In this document: positions 44,574-54,999 of the stretch, piece after piece
Position numbering within the stretch: the first letter of the stretch is position 1
How the letters are laid out: every line of letters begins with the position of its first letter
NCBI GenBank assembly: GCA_036346395.1
Contig: CM070602.1
Coordinates: 13,773,098 to 13,837,097, forward strand
DNA: 64,000 nt
Source of the DNA: Hsuehochloa calcarea
Taxonomy: Eukaryota > Streptophyta > Magnoliopsida > Poales > Poaceae
Reading direction: 5' to 3'
Program-made: the position numbers and the translations under genes
The notes under the pieces: model-generated
Told to the model about the DNA's origin: nothing
Seen by the model: only the letters and a program-made list of their open reading frames with translations
The model's database searches: none

Positions 44574-46140
44574 GTCGACCGAACCATTCAGAATTACAAC
44601 AAGAAAAACCGAGCATGACAGTTGGCAACACACGTCTCGTAGTGGACCTGTACGTGAGAAATCCGAATATTTTCTCAACATTTTTAGTCGAATGATTTAT
44701 TTAAAAAATCCGTCAGTTAAAACAACATATTTCGGCCGCCACTTTTCAATTTTACATAAACTCCAGAACCGAGTCCCTTTTGTCTGCCTTTTGTATTGCA
44801 CAGAGCAGTTCCTTTAAAATTTATTTGAATACACTGTGATCTGACTCAATCGTTTCAGATTGACTGAGAATTTGAATTAAAATCTATTTCAATCCAAAGT
44901 CAGTAGCACTCCATTCATTAATATTTAAATAAATAACATCCAAATAGTGCTCGACTGTAAAATAACGTTGTGAACGACTGAAATTCTTAAAAATGATCTC
45001 ATTGCCACTCGGATACCATTCTTGGATAAAAGACTCATTTACCCTTATTCTATTTCTTTTTTTTTCTTTGATTCGGCCAGTTGTTCGGCATGTATCGACC
45101 AATATTATTTTATTTTAATTTCTACGTACAAGCGTACAATGCAAGCGCGTGAGCATAGATTGATACATGGTATGTAGTGCATCGATCATAGCTAGCTGGG
45201 TGTTATTCGTACAGTAATAGTCAGCTACAATGTAATATATGCACTTCAGGTGAGCGCTTGGTTCCTCTCACGCGAAGCATCCCCTCACCTCCCCTAAAGT
45301 TCCCCACCACTAATTCGGGTCGTCTTCTCCCAGGTCGCCGCCCTCGGCTCTCACCACCAGCTCGTGCTCGACCTGTCTCCGTCACCATCGCTGCACCGGT
45401 GAGCTCCCTCACTCATCTTGTGCTCATGCGCTCCCCTTTTTCTCCCCTCACCTGCCTTCCAATGCGTTCGCCCCGCATGCCACCGAGCTCTTTGAGCTGC
45501 GCTCTCACAACTCGCCAGTTCTCCTCGGTCCTTATGCTTCATTTTTGCCCTCTCCCGTCACCGCTGTTATCCCCCATGACTGGCGCCGAGGATGCCCGAG
45601 TGCCTGACACACCCTCTATTTTCCGGACCACATAGTGCAGGACAAGTAGAGGACAGAGTAAAATTGGCATTAAAATCGTACTCTCCCACATTATACATCA
45701 ACGTCGTTTAAGATAAATGGAAAAAATGTAGGTGATGTCATTTTTAAGAATTTCAATCGGTCGTCTAGTTATTTAACTCGATTTAAATGTTATTTCTTTA
45801 AATACCAACAATTGGGATGCTAGTGCGTTAATTTCCCATTCCTTTATTGTTTCACGAGTCACCCACGGCTGCCGCGAGGCAAGCAAACGTGGCGCTTGCC
45901 TGGCCAATTTGGTCGGCAAAATGGGCCACGTGATATCCCAGGTAACTCGCGGCCCAAGTACAGCCGAGATGGGGCGGGATGGCCGCCCATGGAAGGCCGG
46001 CTGCCCGGCCGTGGTTTCGGCCCTGCTACCACGGCTCCTCGATCCGCACCGTCCCGATGCGCCGCTCGGATGGCGCGCCGATGCGCGCCGCGTGGCCTTT
46101 CAATTCTCGGAAGTCGCGCCTCGAGGCCTGAAAAGCAGCA
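44574..46140. other. Intergenic DNA without assigned gene
   Basis: AT-rich to 45240, then a GC-rich block (45260-45640) whose open frames show no conserved motif, then mixed sequence. The 45860-46140 part is strongly GC-rich and may be the proximal promoter of a transcript beginning near 46150. Confidence 0.3.
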
Positions 46141-46580
46141 ACCGCAGTAATGGTGCAGGGAGGCAGAGCGCACGGGTAAAATCGAGGGTTTCGTTCGTGC
46201 CCCGGGGCGGAGAAACTCAAACCTTCGTGCTCTCTCCCCGGTGCTCCGCCGGCGTCGGGGAGGGCTCCGATCCGCCCGCCGGCGTCGGCTCTTCCGCTTC
46301 GGCGGGAGGTTCTCCGTTCGCTCCTCCGTCTCCTATGTTTTCGTTTTTTTTTTCTCCTTTCCTGATCTGCGTTTCGCTTGCTTCGACTTAGCCGTGGTTT
46401 GATACTTTCGATCCGATCGCGGTATACATTTCTATGTTGCTTTGTGCACTGCGTTTGCGCTCCCTTTTCGCTTCTTGCTTGGATTATTTGCCCTTGGCCC
46501 GATGATGATTACCATGAGACCCTCATGGATGTATGGATGGATAGGTGGATAGATAGATAGATAGATAGATCTGCTCGGAT
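46140..46580 (+). other. Possible 5' exon and first intron of an unidentified transcript
   Basis: A GC-rich leader-like block (46140-46320), a pyrimidine run and then T-rich intron-like sequence resemble the 5' UTR and leader intron of a grass housekeeping transcript. No coding start could be tied to a protein family. A GATA microsatellite lies at 46547-46570. The region downstream holds structured repeats (46583-53154), so a non-coding host transcript is one possibility. Confidence 0.3.
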
Positions 46581-46582
46581 TT

Positions 46583-46711
46583 GAGCTCCAATGGGGTCGC
46601 CCTTTGCATTTGCAAGGTTGGAGCCCCTGAAATGGCCAGTGCAGCGTTGGCTTCTCTGTTCTGGGTGCTGAAGCATGCTTGGGGATCGGATGAACATTTT
46701 CACTGACAAGT
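46583..46711 (+). ncRNA. H/ACA-snoRNA-like sequence, copy 1
   Basis: 129 nt with two potential hairpins. The first closes GCTCCAA with TTGGAGC and has a tip CCTTTGCA/TGCAAGG; its 5' side has an unpaired TGGGGTCG pocket. The second closes CAGTG with CACTG and has an apical GCTTC/GAAGC stem. It ends ACA plus three bases (ACAAGT). Length and layout suit plant H/ACA guides, but the H box between hairpins (ANANNA) is not convincing. A diverged copy at 51805-51936 keeps the first closing stem. Confidence 0.4.
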
Positions 46712-47349
46712 GGGCCCGCCTATGCGGCAGTTCCATCCCCTCTTCTGCTTGTGCTCTGCGTTTCTTCTTTCTTTCTTCTTCCTCTTCCTCCTCCCCTCCC
46801 AGTTGTCGCCGCCGCCGCCGCCGCTGCAGCGGTCGTCCTCGTCTTCGGTCATCTTCTTCTACCGGTCCTCGAGACATGCTCCGGTGCCAGCGTTGAAGCC
46901 CGCTGCATTGGCCTATGATGAAATACTGTGGGTGGTATACACCGCCACACAGTGGGCGTTTGGATGCCCACTGGGAATGGTATTTGGATATGAGATGGAA
47001 TATAAACAAAGTTTTGAAATCTGAGGGCCATTTGGTAATACACACCTTTCGCCATTTTGATTGGTTGTTTCGGTTGTGCTGCCATGGTGTGGTACTAGTG
47101 GTGTAATGCCCTATGATGGAACTTGAGGGCCTGGTTAGAACACAGAAATTTCACATGAAATAGTTCAATTCCTGCATAAATATAGGGAAAATTCCTGCAT
47201 TCCAAACCAGGGCTAAGTATGTGGCGTAGATGGCACAAGGTTTCCTTTGGAGTATTCACGCACCACTTCTCTTCTTTCATCGCCAACACTGCGGCTGTAG
47301 TAAAAAAAGGTATGCGCCCGATGGATCATGGTCATGGGTAGAGGCATAT

Positions 47350-48135
47350 TGTAACATCCTGTTTTCAGGTTTTCTTTGAGTTTTGAGTTTGAATTCAAAA
47401 GTGTAACTCGTTTCACAATCTTCAAAGTTTCAAACTTTCCAAACTCTCCTTTGGGCTCAGCCCATCTCCCTTATCTCCCATTTGCTTGGGCCTTGGGCCC
47501 AGCCAATTTCCCCACCCCTTTTTCCCCTTTGGCCCGGCCAAGTCGCCCAAGTCGCCCTTGCCACCTTGCCTACACTTCACGTGCTCGACGCCCCAGCGCC
47601 CACTGGGCGCCGCCATGCTGTGTGTCCTCGCTCGATCCCCTTCTCCCCCTCCGGCTTCCTTTCCTCCCCGACCCGCCCATGCACCGCGCCACACATCGAG
47701 CAGCGTCGCCTGGGACCTTGCGCCCATCAAAGCCTCCCAACGTCCTCAGCTATAAAAGCCAGGCAGCCTCGCCGCCTCTATCCTCCCCACCTTGCCTGTG
47801 CCCTCCTCTCCTTCTCTGTCACCAAGATCCACCGAAGAAAGCACAAGCTCTTTTCGGCCACCGCGCCACCATCACCCTTTCTGCCGTCTTTGGTAAGCTC
47901 TACCCTTACCAACTCTGTCATCGTGTGTTCCTGAGCACGGAAGTTTTTCCTATCTTAATTTCACCTTTGGTCCACAGACGCCGCTGGATTCCCTCTTCTT
48001 CCCGTCTCCGGCAAGACCTCCTCTTCGTCGTCCACTATCCTTCGACCACCTCCGCTTCCCTCCTTTTCCCGATGAGTTCCCAGCGCTTTTTGTTGGTCCT
48101 TTACCTTCAGGTTCATCCTCTTCACCACCATCACC
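47350..48135 (+). mobile_element. Gypsy LTR 5' fragment, plus orientation
   Basis: Starts TGTAACATCCTGTTTTCAGG and matches, in inverted orientation, the sequence ending at 50747. It shares the blocks TTGAATTCAAAAGTGTAACTCG, CAATCTTCAAAGTTTCAAAC and GGGCTCAGCCCATCTCCC. GC-rich U3-like sequence follows and is cut off near 48135, where hAT-like sequence begins. Open frames here (47376-48161 and overlapping) are read as GC artefacts of the LTR. Confidence 0.6.
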
Positions 48136-48444
48136 TCTCGATGGCTTTGCGCTTTGAATGATTGGTCAAGAAGGCACGCATCTCCCTAATGATAGCTATG
48201 GTCGTCTTGGGACAGTTTTCCACATCTGTAAAAACCCATGCTAGGTGGCGCTTTAATCTCCCTATTCCAAGATGCACTTTCTTGTCGCAAAGCATACATT
48301 GCACGACATCTTTATTTTTGTCCACCAAAACCCATATTTCCATCCCGAATCTTTTGACTTAGCCTTCCGGCTAGGATCCTTGGAAGGCTCATACGGCGGT
48401 GCCTGTTGATTTCCACCCTTAGTGCCTTGAGCTTGGTCTACCAT
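48131..48444 (-). pseudogene. hAT transposase N-terminus with BED zinc finger, frameshifted
   Basis: The frame begins MVDQAQGTKGGNQQAPPYEP, runs through KSKDSGWKYGFW, then a one-base loss at about 48319 moves it to VDKNKDVVQCMLCDKKVHLG, GIGRLKRHLAW and ENCPKTTIAIIREMRAFL. W...C-x2-C...H plus a following CPK is the BED-type DNA-binding finger of plant hAT transposases. The dimerisation and catalytic domains are absent. Confidence 0.75.
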
Positions 48445-49541
48445 GGTGCCTGAACAAGTGCAAAATGGGACAACCAGTGAGTAAATGAGTGATGCTTCAT
48501 GCTAAACTACTATCTGCAGATCTGCTACAGAGCTATCACTGAATGCTAATGCTATACTACTAGTGCTAGACTGCTAGTGTACTAGTAAGTCCTCCAAATC
48601 ATACTGAAAATGTGCTCAACAAAGCAAAACATAAAACAATTTTAGTTAGGCAAGAGTAAAGACTAAATAACCAAATTTATTTCAAAGTTGGAACACATCA
48701 ACCGGTATGCACACATATTTTTACAACCCGTGTATCCCAGACATCATCTTGTTCCCATTAGCAGAAGATAAAAATTACATAAGACAACAAAACATGGATG
48801 TACATTGCACAGTTGCACGCATGACACATGTACCATCCAGTAGTAATACGCTAATACTGCTACTAGCCTACAAATACTACTATACTAGTACGAGAGCACT
48901 GACTCTACGGCTCTGCCAAGTACCAAGCCAAAGAGAGCAGAGCACTTGAACAGAGGCGAATGAGGATACTGGACTGACCTGAACAGAGGCTGGCGACGAG
49001 TGAGATGGGCTACTGATGGGTGAGGCGAAGGAGGAGGTGCTCACACCGTTGAGTGTCGGCCATCGGGAGGAACATGTGCTCGCGCGTCGGGACTCGGGGC
49101 GAGGAGGAGCTCTTGCGTCGGCGACTGGCGGCAGCGCTGGCCCAGCGCCCACGGTGTGGGAAGAGGTGGTTCCGCTTGCACGTCGAGAGGAATCAGGAGG
49201 AGGACGTCCCCGAGCGTCGGCAGTCGAGGGGAGGAGCTTGTGCGTCGGCGACCAGCGGCGGCGACGACACTAGCCCAGCGCCCACGCTCTGGTCTCTTCA
49301 GCTGTGTTGCCAAATGCCTCCTTGATCGTGATAGGTTTGGGCCTACTGCCTGCTCAATTCTGATGTGGGCCCGACCCAACATGGCTCTAGTCGGACGCCT
49401 AGTCGATGAAAGTCGTTTCTGAGTTGATGAGTCGCTCGCTTGGCAAACTAGTCGAGCCGAGGCAATCCAGTCGCTCACTGCAGCTGACTTTACGACTAAT
49501 CGACGATTTGTCTCGACTAATCACTCGACTTGATAACATTG
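48136..49541 (-). mobile_element. 5' part of a hAT transposon
   Basis: On the minus strand the outer end reads CAATGTTATCAAGTCGAG (from 49541 inward), followed by many GTCGA/TAGTCG subterminal words (49340-49530), a pattern usual for plant hAT termini. About 1 kb further in lies the BED zinc-finger start of the transposase (48131-48444). The rest of the transposase and the other terminus are missing, so this is a fragment. Confidence 0.6.
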
Positions 49542-50747
49542 ATATACCAGTCATTTACCCTTAATGATCGCCCAAAACAAAGTTCATGAGTTTAAAGATG
49601 ATAATTAGGGCAATTGATGCCCTGGTACTTAAGCAAGACTAGTATGGCGCTTAAGTACAACCTACAGCTAGTAAAATTACCACTTAATATCTAGGGTGAG
49701 AAGGATCATGTGATTCAAATGTCAAAGGATGGTATAATAATATTTAATTACTAAGTAGGTATATAACTACATTACAATCTGATATACATTTGCATAATGA
49801 ACTAAGTGTGCAATTTGATAATTTAAATAAATATAGGTTTTCGCAAATGTAGGTTCAATATGATCAAAGTGTTAGACTCATCTGGGTCAAAGGTAAGAAG
49901 GTCTTGAAAGTCTTGAGCTTAATTAAACTGGGGCTCTCCTGCGTCCTTGGACGATCGCATCGGAAAAAGAACAAACGGAAGAGCAAAACAAATAAATACA
50001 AATGAACTCCAAATTGAACACAACCACTCCCAAAAGAAAGGTATTGAATCTAGAAAATTTTAGAAACATATTTCATTAAATTTGGAGTTAAAACGAAGGT
50101 GAACGGGCTCTCCGAAGTTTCCTTTTTGAATTAAAACCAGAAAAAGATAGAGGAGAGAATCTCTCCCATTAACAGGTGGGGTCATTTGCATAGTGACCCA
50201 GTCCACATGCATAGTGCATGATCCACTGTGCACTTAATGCACTGGGCCCATGAGTCAGTGACTCACAGGGAAACATATTTTAATTAACTGTCATTAATTG
50301 ATCTTGGGCCCACTGGTCAGTGTAACTCGACAACAATTAAACCAAGCTAATCACTGCTTAGCCCTAACCGACAGAGATTTGCTTGATTAATTGCGCCGCT
50401 ATAGTGCTGTCTGATTTTTGACAAAACAGAGGAAGCTCCGGGCGTTCCTTGCCGTGCTTGTCGCTGGCGTGAGAGTTCACAGCGGTGGCCGGCAAGGCCC
50501 AAAATGGAATCCCCTCCGCAAGGCGACCCTAGGGGCACACGGCGCGAGGGCGGTGGCAGGACCGGGTCGGGGCCGTGCGCGAAGTGTGGGCAAGGTGGAA
50601 AAGGTGCAGGGAAATGGGCTGGGCCCAAGGAAAGGGAGATGGGCTGAGCCCATAGGAGAGTTTGAAACTTTGAAGATTGCGAGAAAACGAGTTACACTTT
50701 TGAATTCAAACTGAAACTCAGACAAAACCTGAAAATGGGATGTTACA
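49542..50747 (-). mobile_element. Gypsy LTR 5' fragment, minus orientation
   Basis: Read on the minus strand it starts TGTAACATCCCATTTTCAGG at 50747. Further in it has blocks also found in the 27458-31171 solo LTR: CTTGCTTAAGTACCAGGGCA (minus strand) near 49627-49646, and a TCCGAGTA...CTTGAAAGTCTTG-like region near 49895. It stops at the hAT end (49541). Together with 47350-48135 it makes an inverted LTR pair around a hAT piece. Confidence 0.6.
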
Positions 50748-50894
50748 AAACAGCGATCGATCATGAGTTCCAGACCACTCACATCCTCCCCGTGTTCATT
50801 GTTGCTACTATACTTCTACTTCTACTACTATAGCTGCATGTCCGGTGCTAGCATATCTCATCTGTGTGCTCGTTCTCTTGAATTTTGATGGGTG

Positions 50895-50953
50895 AATTTG
50901 ATGACCATCCCTTGCGCCTTCAACGAATGCCATTGTATTAGATCGGAGGGCTA
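50895..50953 (+). repeat. Conserved 60-70 nt unit, copy A
   Basis: The most diverged of four related units (shared words: GA(T/C)CAT...TTG(T/C)GCC, AATG, AT...GAGGG). Compare copies at 51361-51429, 52405-52470 and 52975-53041. Function unknown. Confidence 0.5.
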
Positions 50954-51075
50954 GGATCATGTTCCTGCAGACTTAGCAGTCCATTTGAGGACCATTTCTG
51001 GTACATTCGTCACTCTAATGTAAGTTGGCCCTTCTGTTGTAAGATGCGACATGCTAGGCATTTTGTGATAAAATG

Positions 51076-51079
<4 letters not shown>

Positions 51080-51114
<35 letters not shown>
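51080..51114 (+). repeat. TA dinucleotide microsatellite
   Basis: Uninterrupted (TA)n of about 35 bases. Confidence 0.95.
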
Positions 51115-51117
<3 letters not shown>

Positions 51118-51360
51118 CTTATCAGATTTCCCTTTATTTGTATGTTGCTCTGTAAAACTTCATATTACACTATATCATCCCTTTTGAGCTATCCCAACAT
51201 TGGGGTTTCTGGCTGCACCACATTTATAGTTTGATTAAATCGTGACTGATCATTTTCTTTTGGATGCGTGTGCGCACGCATGTTGCATGCGCAACAGCAG
51301 CAGTTGATAGTTGCTTTGAAGGGTCTGTTTGGAATGCAGTCATTTCTTAGGAAATTTCTA

Positions 51361-51429
51361 CAGACAAATTAAAGATCATCTCTTGTGCCATGAATGAATG
51401 CTACATCTACGAGACCCGAGGGCATAAAG
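51361..51429 (+). repeat. Conserved 60-70 nt unit, copy B
   Basis: Contains AGATCATCTCTTGTGCCAT, GAATGAATGCT and CATCTACGAGA, then GAGGGCATAAA. It is close to copies C and D in order and spacing of words, while flanking sequence is unrelated. Confidence 0.6.
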
Positions 51430-51804
51430 TTTCCTTTTCGTACTTACGCAAGTTACTTGTAAATTTTTCTTCAATATGTTCATTTTCAGTTTCATCTTCT
51501 TGGTTTGGCTTGTTGGCTTGATGGGAGGTTCTTCATTTGCATTCCTGCTTCTCATGGATTTTGCATTGTTAGCGTTTCACTTTGATTTTGCTCGTTTGCT
51601 GTGGTTTGATCTTTCGTGGTAAAGGTTTGCTCTGTTAATTAGTCTATTACGTTTCTGGTTCCTTTTTGTTTGTTGCTTGGATTTGCTTGGGTGCAGTATT
51701 TGAGGGTCTTGTTTTCACTTGCCGGGCCTCAGCAGAGGAAAATCTTCTGCTTTTGTCTGATGATCACGAGAGACCATCATTGCAAACCAAATCAGCTTGC
51801 ATTT

Positions 51805-51936
51805 GAGCTCCAAATGGGTAACCCTTTGGCCTTTTGCTAGGATGGAGCTTTGAAGTGGTCAATGCATTGCTGGTTTCTCTGCGGTCTGAACAGTGAAGGA
51901 TGCTTGGGGCGGTGAGAGATATGCTTACTGACAGGT
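51805..51936 (+). ncRNA. H/ACA-snoRNA-like sequence, copy 2
   Basis: 132 nt, diverged duplicate of 46583-46711. Hairpin 1 keeps GCTCCA/TGGAGC, and its tip has changed on both arms. Conserved words TTTCTCTG and ATGCTTGGGG occupy the second hairpin, and the end is CTGACAGGT (ACA plus three). The second closing stem is weaker than in copy 1. Confidence 0.38.
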
Positions 51937-52404
51937 ATCTCACCCCTGGAGTAGGCCCATCTCTTTCTACTGCATGTTCCTACTTGCCTTCCTCTTCCTC
52001 TACATACCATTATACAAGTCTGTGGAATTCGAGGACCATATATACATGAATTCTACTACGTCCTTGGCTATTTGGATTAGGAACTCCCTAAGTTCCCCCT
52101 CTATGTGGTTTGCTTTTGGTATTTTGTTATGGTTTGTGTTGCCAAGTTCTCTGTGATGTCCTGAATTTCCGATACCGGTGATATACCCCAGATCATGGTG
52201 GTTTATTTCTGGATATTGTATTAGTGTTGCTATTGTTTTATTTAATGTCCGATGATGCGACCCGGATATGTGGAGATGGTGCAGGATTTCCATCGGAGTA
52301 CTAATGCTCCTCTTGACTCTCTGTCGTATATTTTCACAGCTTCACCTCACTGGGTCCCTTCCTTCCTCCACTGCTGCTGCTACCATTGGTAGTGGTTGGT
52401 TCGA

Positions 52405-52470
52405 CAGATAATGGAGATCATATCTTGTGCCATCAATGATGCAGTATCTATTGTATCTGAGGGTATAATT
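52405..52470 (+). repeat. Conserved 60-70 nt unit, copy C
   Basis: CAGATAATGGAGATCATATC, TTGTGCCATCAATGATG and TATCTGAGGGTATAA correspond to the same words in copies B and D. Confidence 0.6.
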
Positions 52471-52974
52471 ATTCTATTTTTTCATGCTTGTACAGCTCTA
52501 TTTTATGAGCTGTGACGGAGTCTCCTTTAATCATGATCTCCGGGAAGAGCAGGTGTTATGTCACGTCTTTCGTATGGATTTGATAGTTTGATACCTTTTA
52601 TCAATCAAACTTCGTATTATATGCTTGTTCTCGTCCTTGTTTGCTTAATACTTTTTTTTTGTTTCTGTTTGTTGCCGATTTTGTTTTGTTTCCTTTAAAT
52701 GATCACAATTATGGAGCTGTATCTGCATTTAATTTCTGTTTACTTAATGATGACTTATGATGTCATCTTGGATGGTGGATGTTACTATTGCAGTTTTGCG
52801 TTCTAAAATGTGTTACCCAATGATGAAAACTCAATATGCAGAGATGGCACATGACCCCTACCTCCCCCTCTCCCCTTCTCTCTCTGTGTGTTTGTGCACG
52901 CTGTGCGTGCTTACGGCGGCGGTGCAGCAGCAGCAGACAATTGTGATCTTTCTTTTCAGTACTGCTCAGTTTTA

Positions 52975-53041
52975 CAGATGATTTCAAGAGCATCTCTGTG
53001 CCATCATTGAATGCTGCATCTATGAGATCTGAGGGCATAAA
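52975..53041 (+). repeat. Conserved 60-70 nt unit, copy D
   Basis: CAGATGATTTCAAGAGCATC, GTGCCATCATTGAATGCTG and GAGATCTGAGGGCATAAAA; the best preserved copy together with B. A 47-nt hairpin lies 67 bases downstream. Confidence 0.6.
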
Positions 53042-53107
53042 ATTTCATTCATGCTTAGGATGCCATCTTCGAGTAGCCAAAGAGTGTCTTGAATCAGGGT
53101 CTTTGGG

Positions 53108-53154
53108 GAGTGCAGGCTATTCATACATTTTCTCGAAGGAAAATGCTTGCACTC
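53108..53154 (+). other. 47-nt imperfect hairpin
   Basis: GAGTGCA (53108-53114) pairs with TGCACTC (53148-53154), and CATTTTC (53126-53132) pairs with GAAAATG (53139-53145) around a six-base loop, leaving an asymmetric internal bulge. The layout recalls one arm of an H/ACA RNA or a small hairpin precursor; neither is proven. Confidence 0.4.
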
Positions 53155-54560
53155 TTATTAGGCATGCTGGATAGTTTGACAAACAACTAGTTTGCTTTCT
53201 CTCTTAATTCCCTTTATGCACTCAAATTCTGACAACCCTTATTTTTAGTTCTCCTTTAATGTTTTTTCTTATGAAGAATCTTTTACGAGCTCACTTTCTT
53301 TCACTCTTTTCTCTCTGTTTCCCCGAGTTGAAGTTTTCCTTTTTCAAGGTCATCTAGTCACTTAGACATATAGGTTTCTCCATCTTCACAGGACATATGT
53401 TATATGACAATTTTACGCCCCGAATGCTGGTAATACAAAAAAGGTTCTCCAGCCTTGCTGACCCGCCTTCAGTAGCCTCCACCACCTCAAATCGGTCACA
53501 ATCTGATTCAACTAAATCAACTTAACCAAAACCAAGCTGGAAGGGGGAACCAAATCCAGTAGCAGGCTGAGCGCTAGGCCGGAACCAGAGGAGCAGAGGC
53601 GGCCTGGCCGGAGCGTGCAAGATCGGGGCGAGCGGAGGGGAGGTAGAGCCGGGAGCGGCGGTGCATGGCGGTGTCGGTCCTTTCGGCCGCGCCGGAAGGA
53701 GGCGGCGGTGTAGAGAACTGGGAGGGAGCCGGAGGCGCTGTACCGAGCTGGCGGGCTGGTGCTAGTGGTGGCGGCGGCGCAAGAGCCGGAGCGGGGGAGC
53801 AGGACGACCGAGTCGGAGGGAGGCGGAGAGAAGGGAAGGGGAGAGATAAGGGAGTGCCGACCGGGGGTACAGATAGGAAGGGGGTAATTAGGGGGAGGTA
53901 GGTGATTAGGTAGTTAAGTAATTAGGTAATTAGGAAAGTAAGGGTACAAAATTCAAGTATAGGAAAATTTAAGAAAAAACTGTATTAATCGTGTTAATTT
54001 AAATTAATTAGGAATCCCGTTTATGTGTAAGGAAGTAATAATGGTTGTGCTCGTTTGGGTAGATTCTTGCAGGCGTAGCAGATTGCAAGCTTGAGTAGTA
54101 GTGTGTCGGGGGATAGAACGCGAGTTCGGCAATCACGACTATAGAGCGAGTAAACCGTGGAACGATTTTTGTGGGAGGATGTTAGAATTGGCTAACATAG
54201 GAAGCTGCACTAGCATTTTATGCTCTTACTATCATGTAAAATCAACAAAGTATTACTTATATATTATTCGTAATGTCGCATTACCCCAGAGGACGAACCC
54301 CAGCAGACCGGTGTAACTGAATAGGGTCTCGTTGACGTCGACTTTTTCTTCATCTACAAAGGCAAGCTATCCTCTTGAACATCAATATAGTTATCTTAAA
54401 TGTAAACCATATATTGATGTATCTTATATGTATTGCATGAAAATTATATTCCAACATTCAAATCGAATAACTGAGATGATGAGAAAAGATAAGAGAACAA
54501 AGATGATGAATGAGATGAGAAATGAGTAATATTATGGCTGGTAAAAGGGGCCTAAGGCAA
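53155..54560. other. GC-rich block and gypsy leader-like sequence, no gene assigned
   Basis: 53560-53880 is GGC/GAG-rich with an open frame (53665-53901, MAVSVLSAAPEGGGG) lacking any motif; it looks like the GC-rich part of a gypsy LTR. 53880-54120 repeats TTAGGTAATTAGG-like words, and 54120-54560 is AT-rich. It leads into the integrase fragment. Confidence 0.3.
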
Positions 54561-54579
54561 GGGGAAGAAGATGTGCAAT

Positions 54580-54960
54580 CTGTCGAAGAAATAAAACCGA
54601 GCATCTACATCCAGATGGACTTCTTCAACCTATGGAGATTCCCAGTCAAATTTGGTCAGATATTTCGATGAATTTCATTGAAGGACATCCGAAAATTGGT
54701 TGTAAATCTGTGATTTTTATCGATTGTGGATCGATTCTCCAAATATGTTCATTTCATAGCTTTGTCTCACCCTTACAAGGCCAATTCGGTTGCCCATCTG
54801 TTTTTTTCAGAAGTTGTACATCTTAATGGATTGCTGTCATTCATTGTCAATGATCGCGACCCTACTTTTACAAGTCACTTTTGGAAAGAGTTATTTTGGT
54901 TTTCAGGAGTTTAGTTGAATTTTAGCTCCACTTTTCATCTGCAAATCGATGGATGTCGTA
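54580..54960 (+). pseudogene. Ty3-gypsy integrase fragment
   Basis: In one frame MEIPSQIWSDISMNFIEGHP (start of the integrase core with its first Asp region) is followed, after a frameshift near 54710, by VDRFSKYVHFIALSHPYKAN, SVAHLFFSEVVHLNGLLSFI and VNDRDPTFTSHFWKELFW (second catalytic Asp). It stops at 54912-54914. The rest of pol is missing on both sides. Confidence 0.85.
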
Positions 54961-54999
54961 GCAAAAAACGAGCTATACAGTAAGAGAAGGGGGGACCCC

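Noticed and set aside
45258..45635. GC-rich open frame as a gene
   Set aside because: No motif, and frames are open on both strands; similar GC blocks elsewhere in the window belong to repeats.
47376..48161. 261-codon Pro-rich frame
   Set aside because: Coincides with the gypsy LTR fragment and starts within its conserved terminus.
52975..53041. Conserved unit as a C/D-box snoRNA
   Set aside because: CTGA occurs near the 3' side in copies C and D, but copies A and B read CGGA and CCGA, and no consistent RUGAUGA box lies at the 5' side.
53665..53901. Gly/Ala-rich 78-codon frame
   Set aside because: Low-complexity translation of a GC-rich block; no start context or conserved feature.
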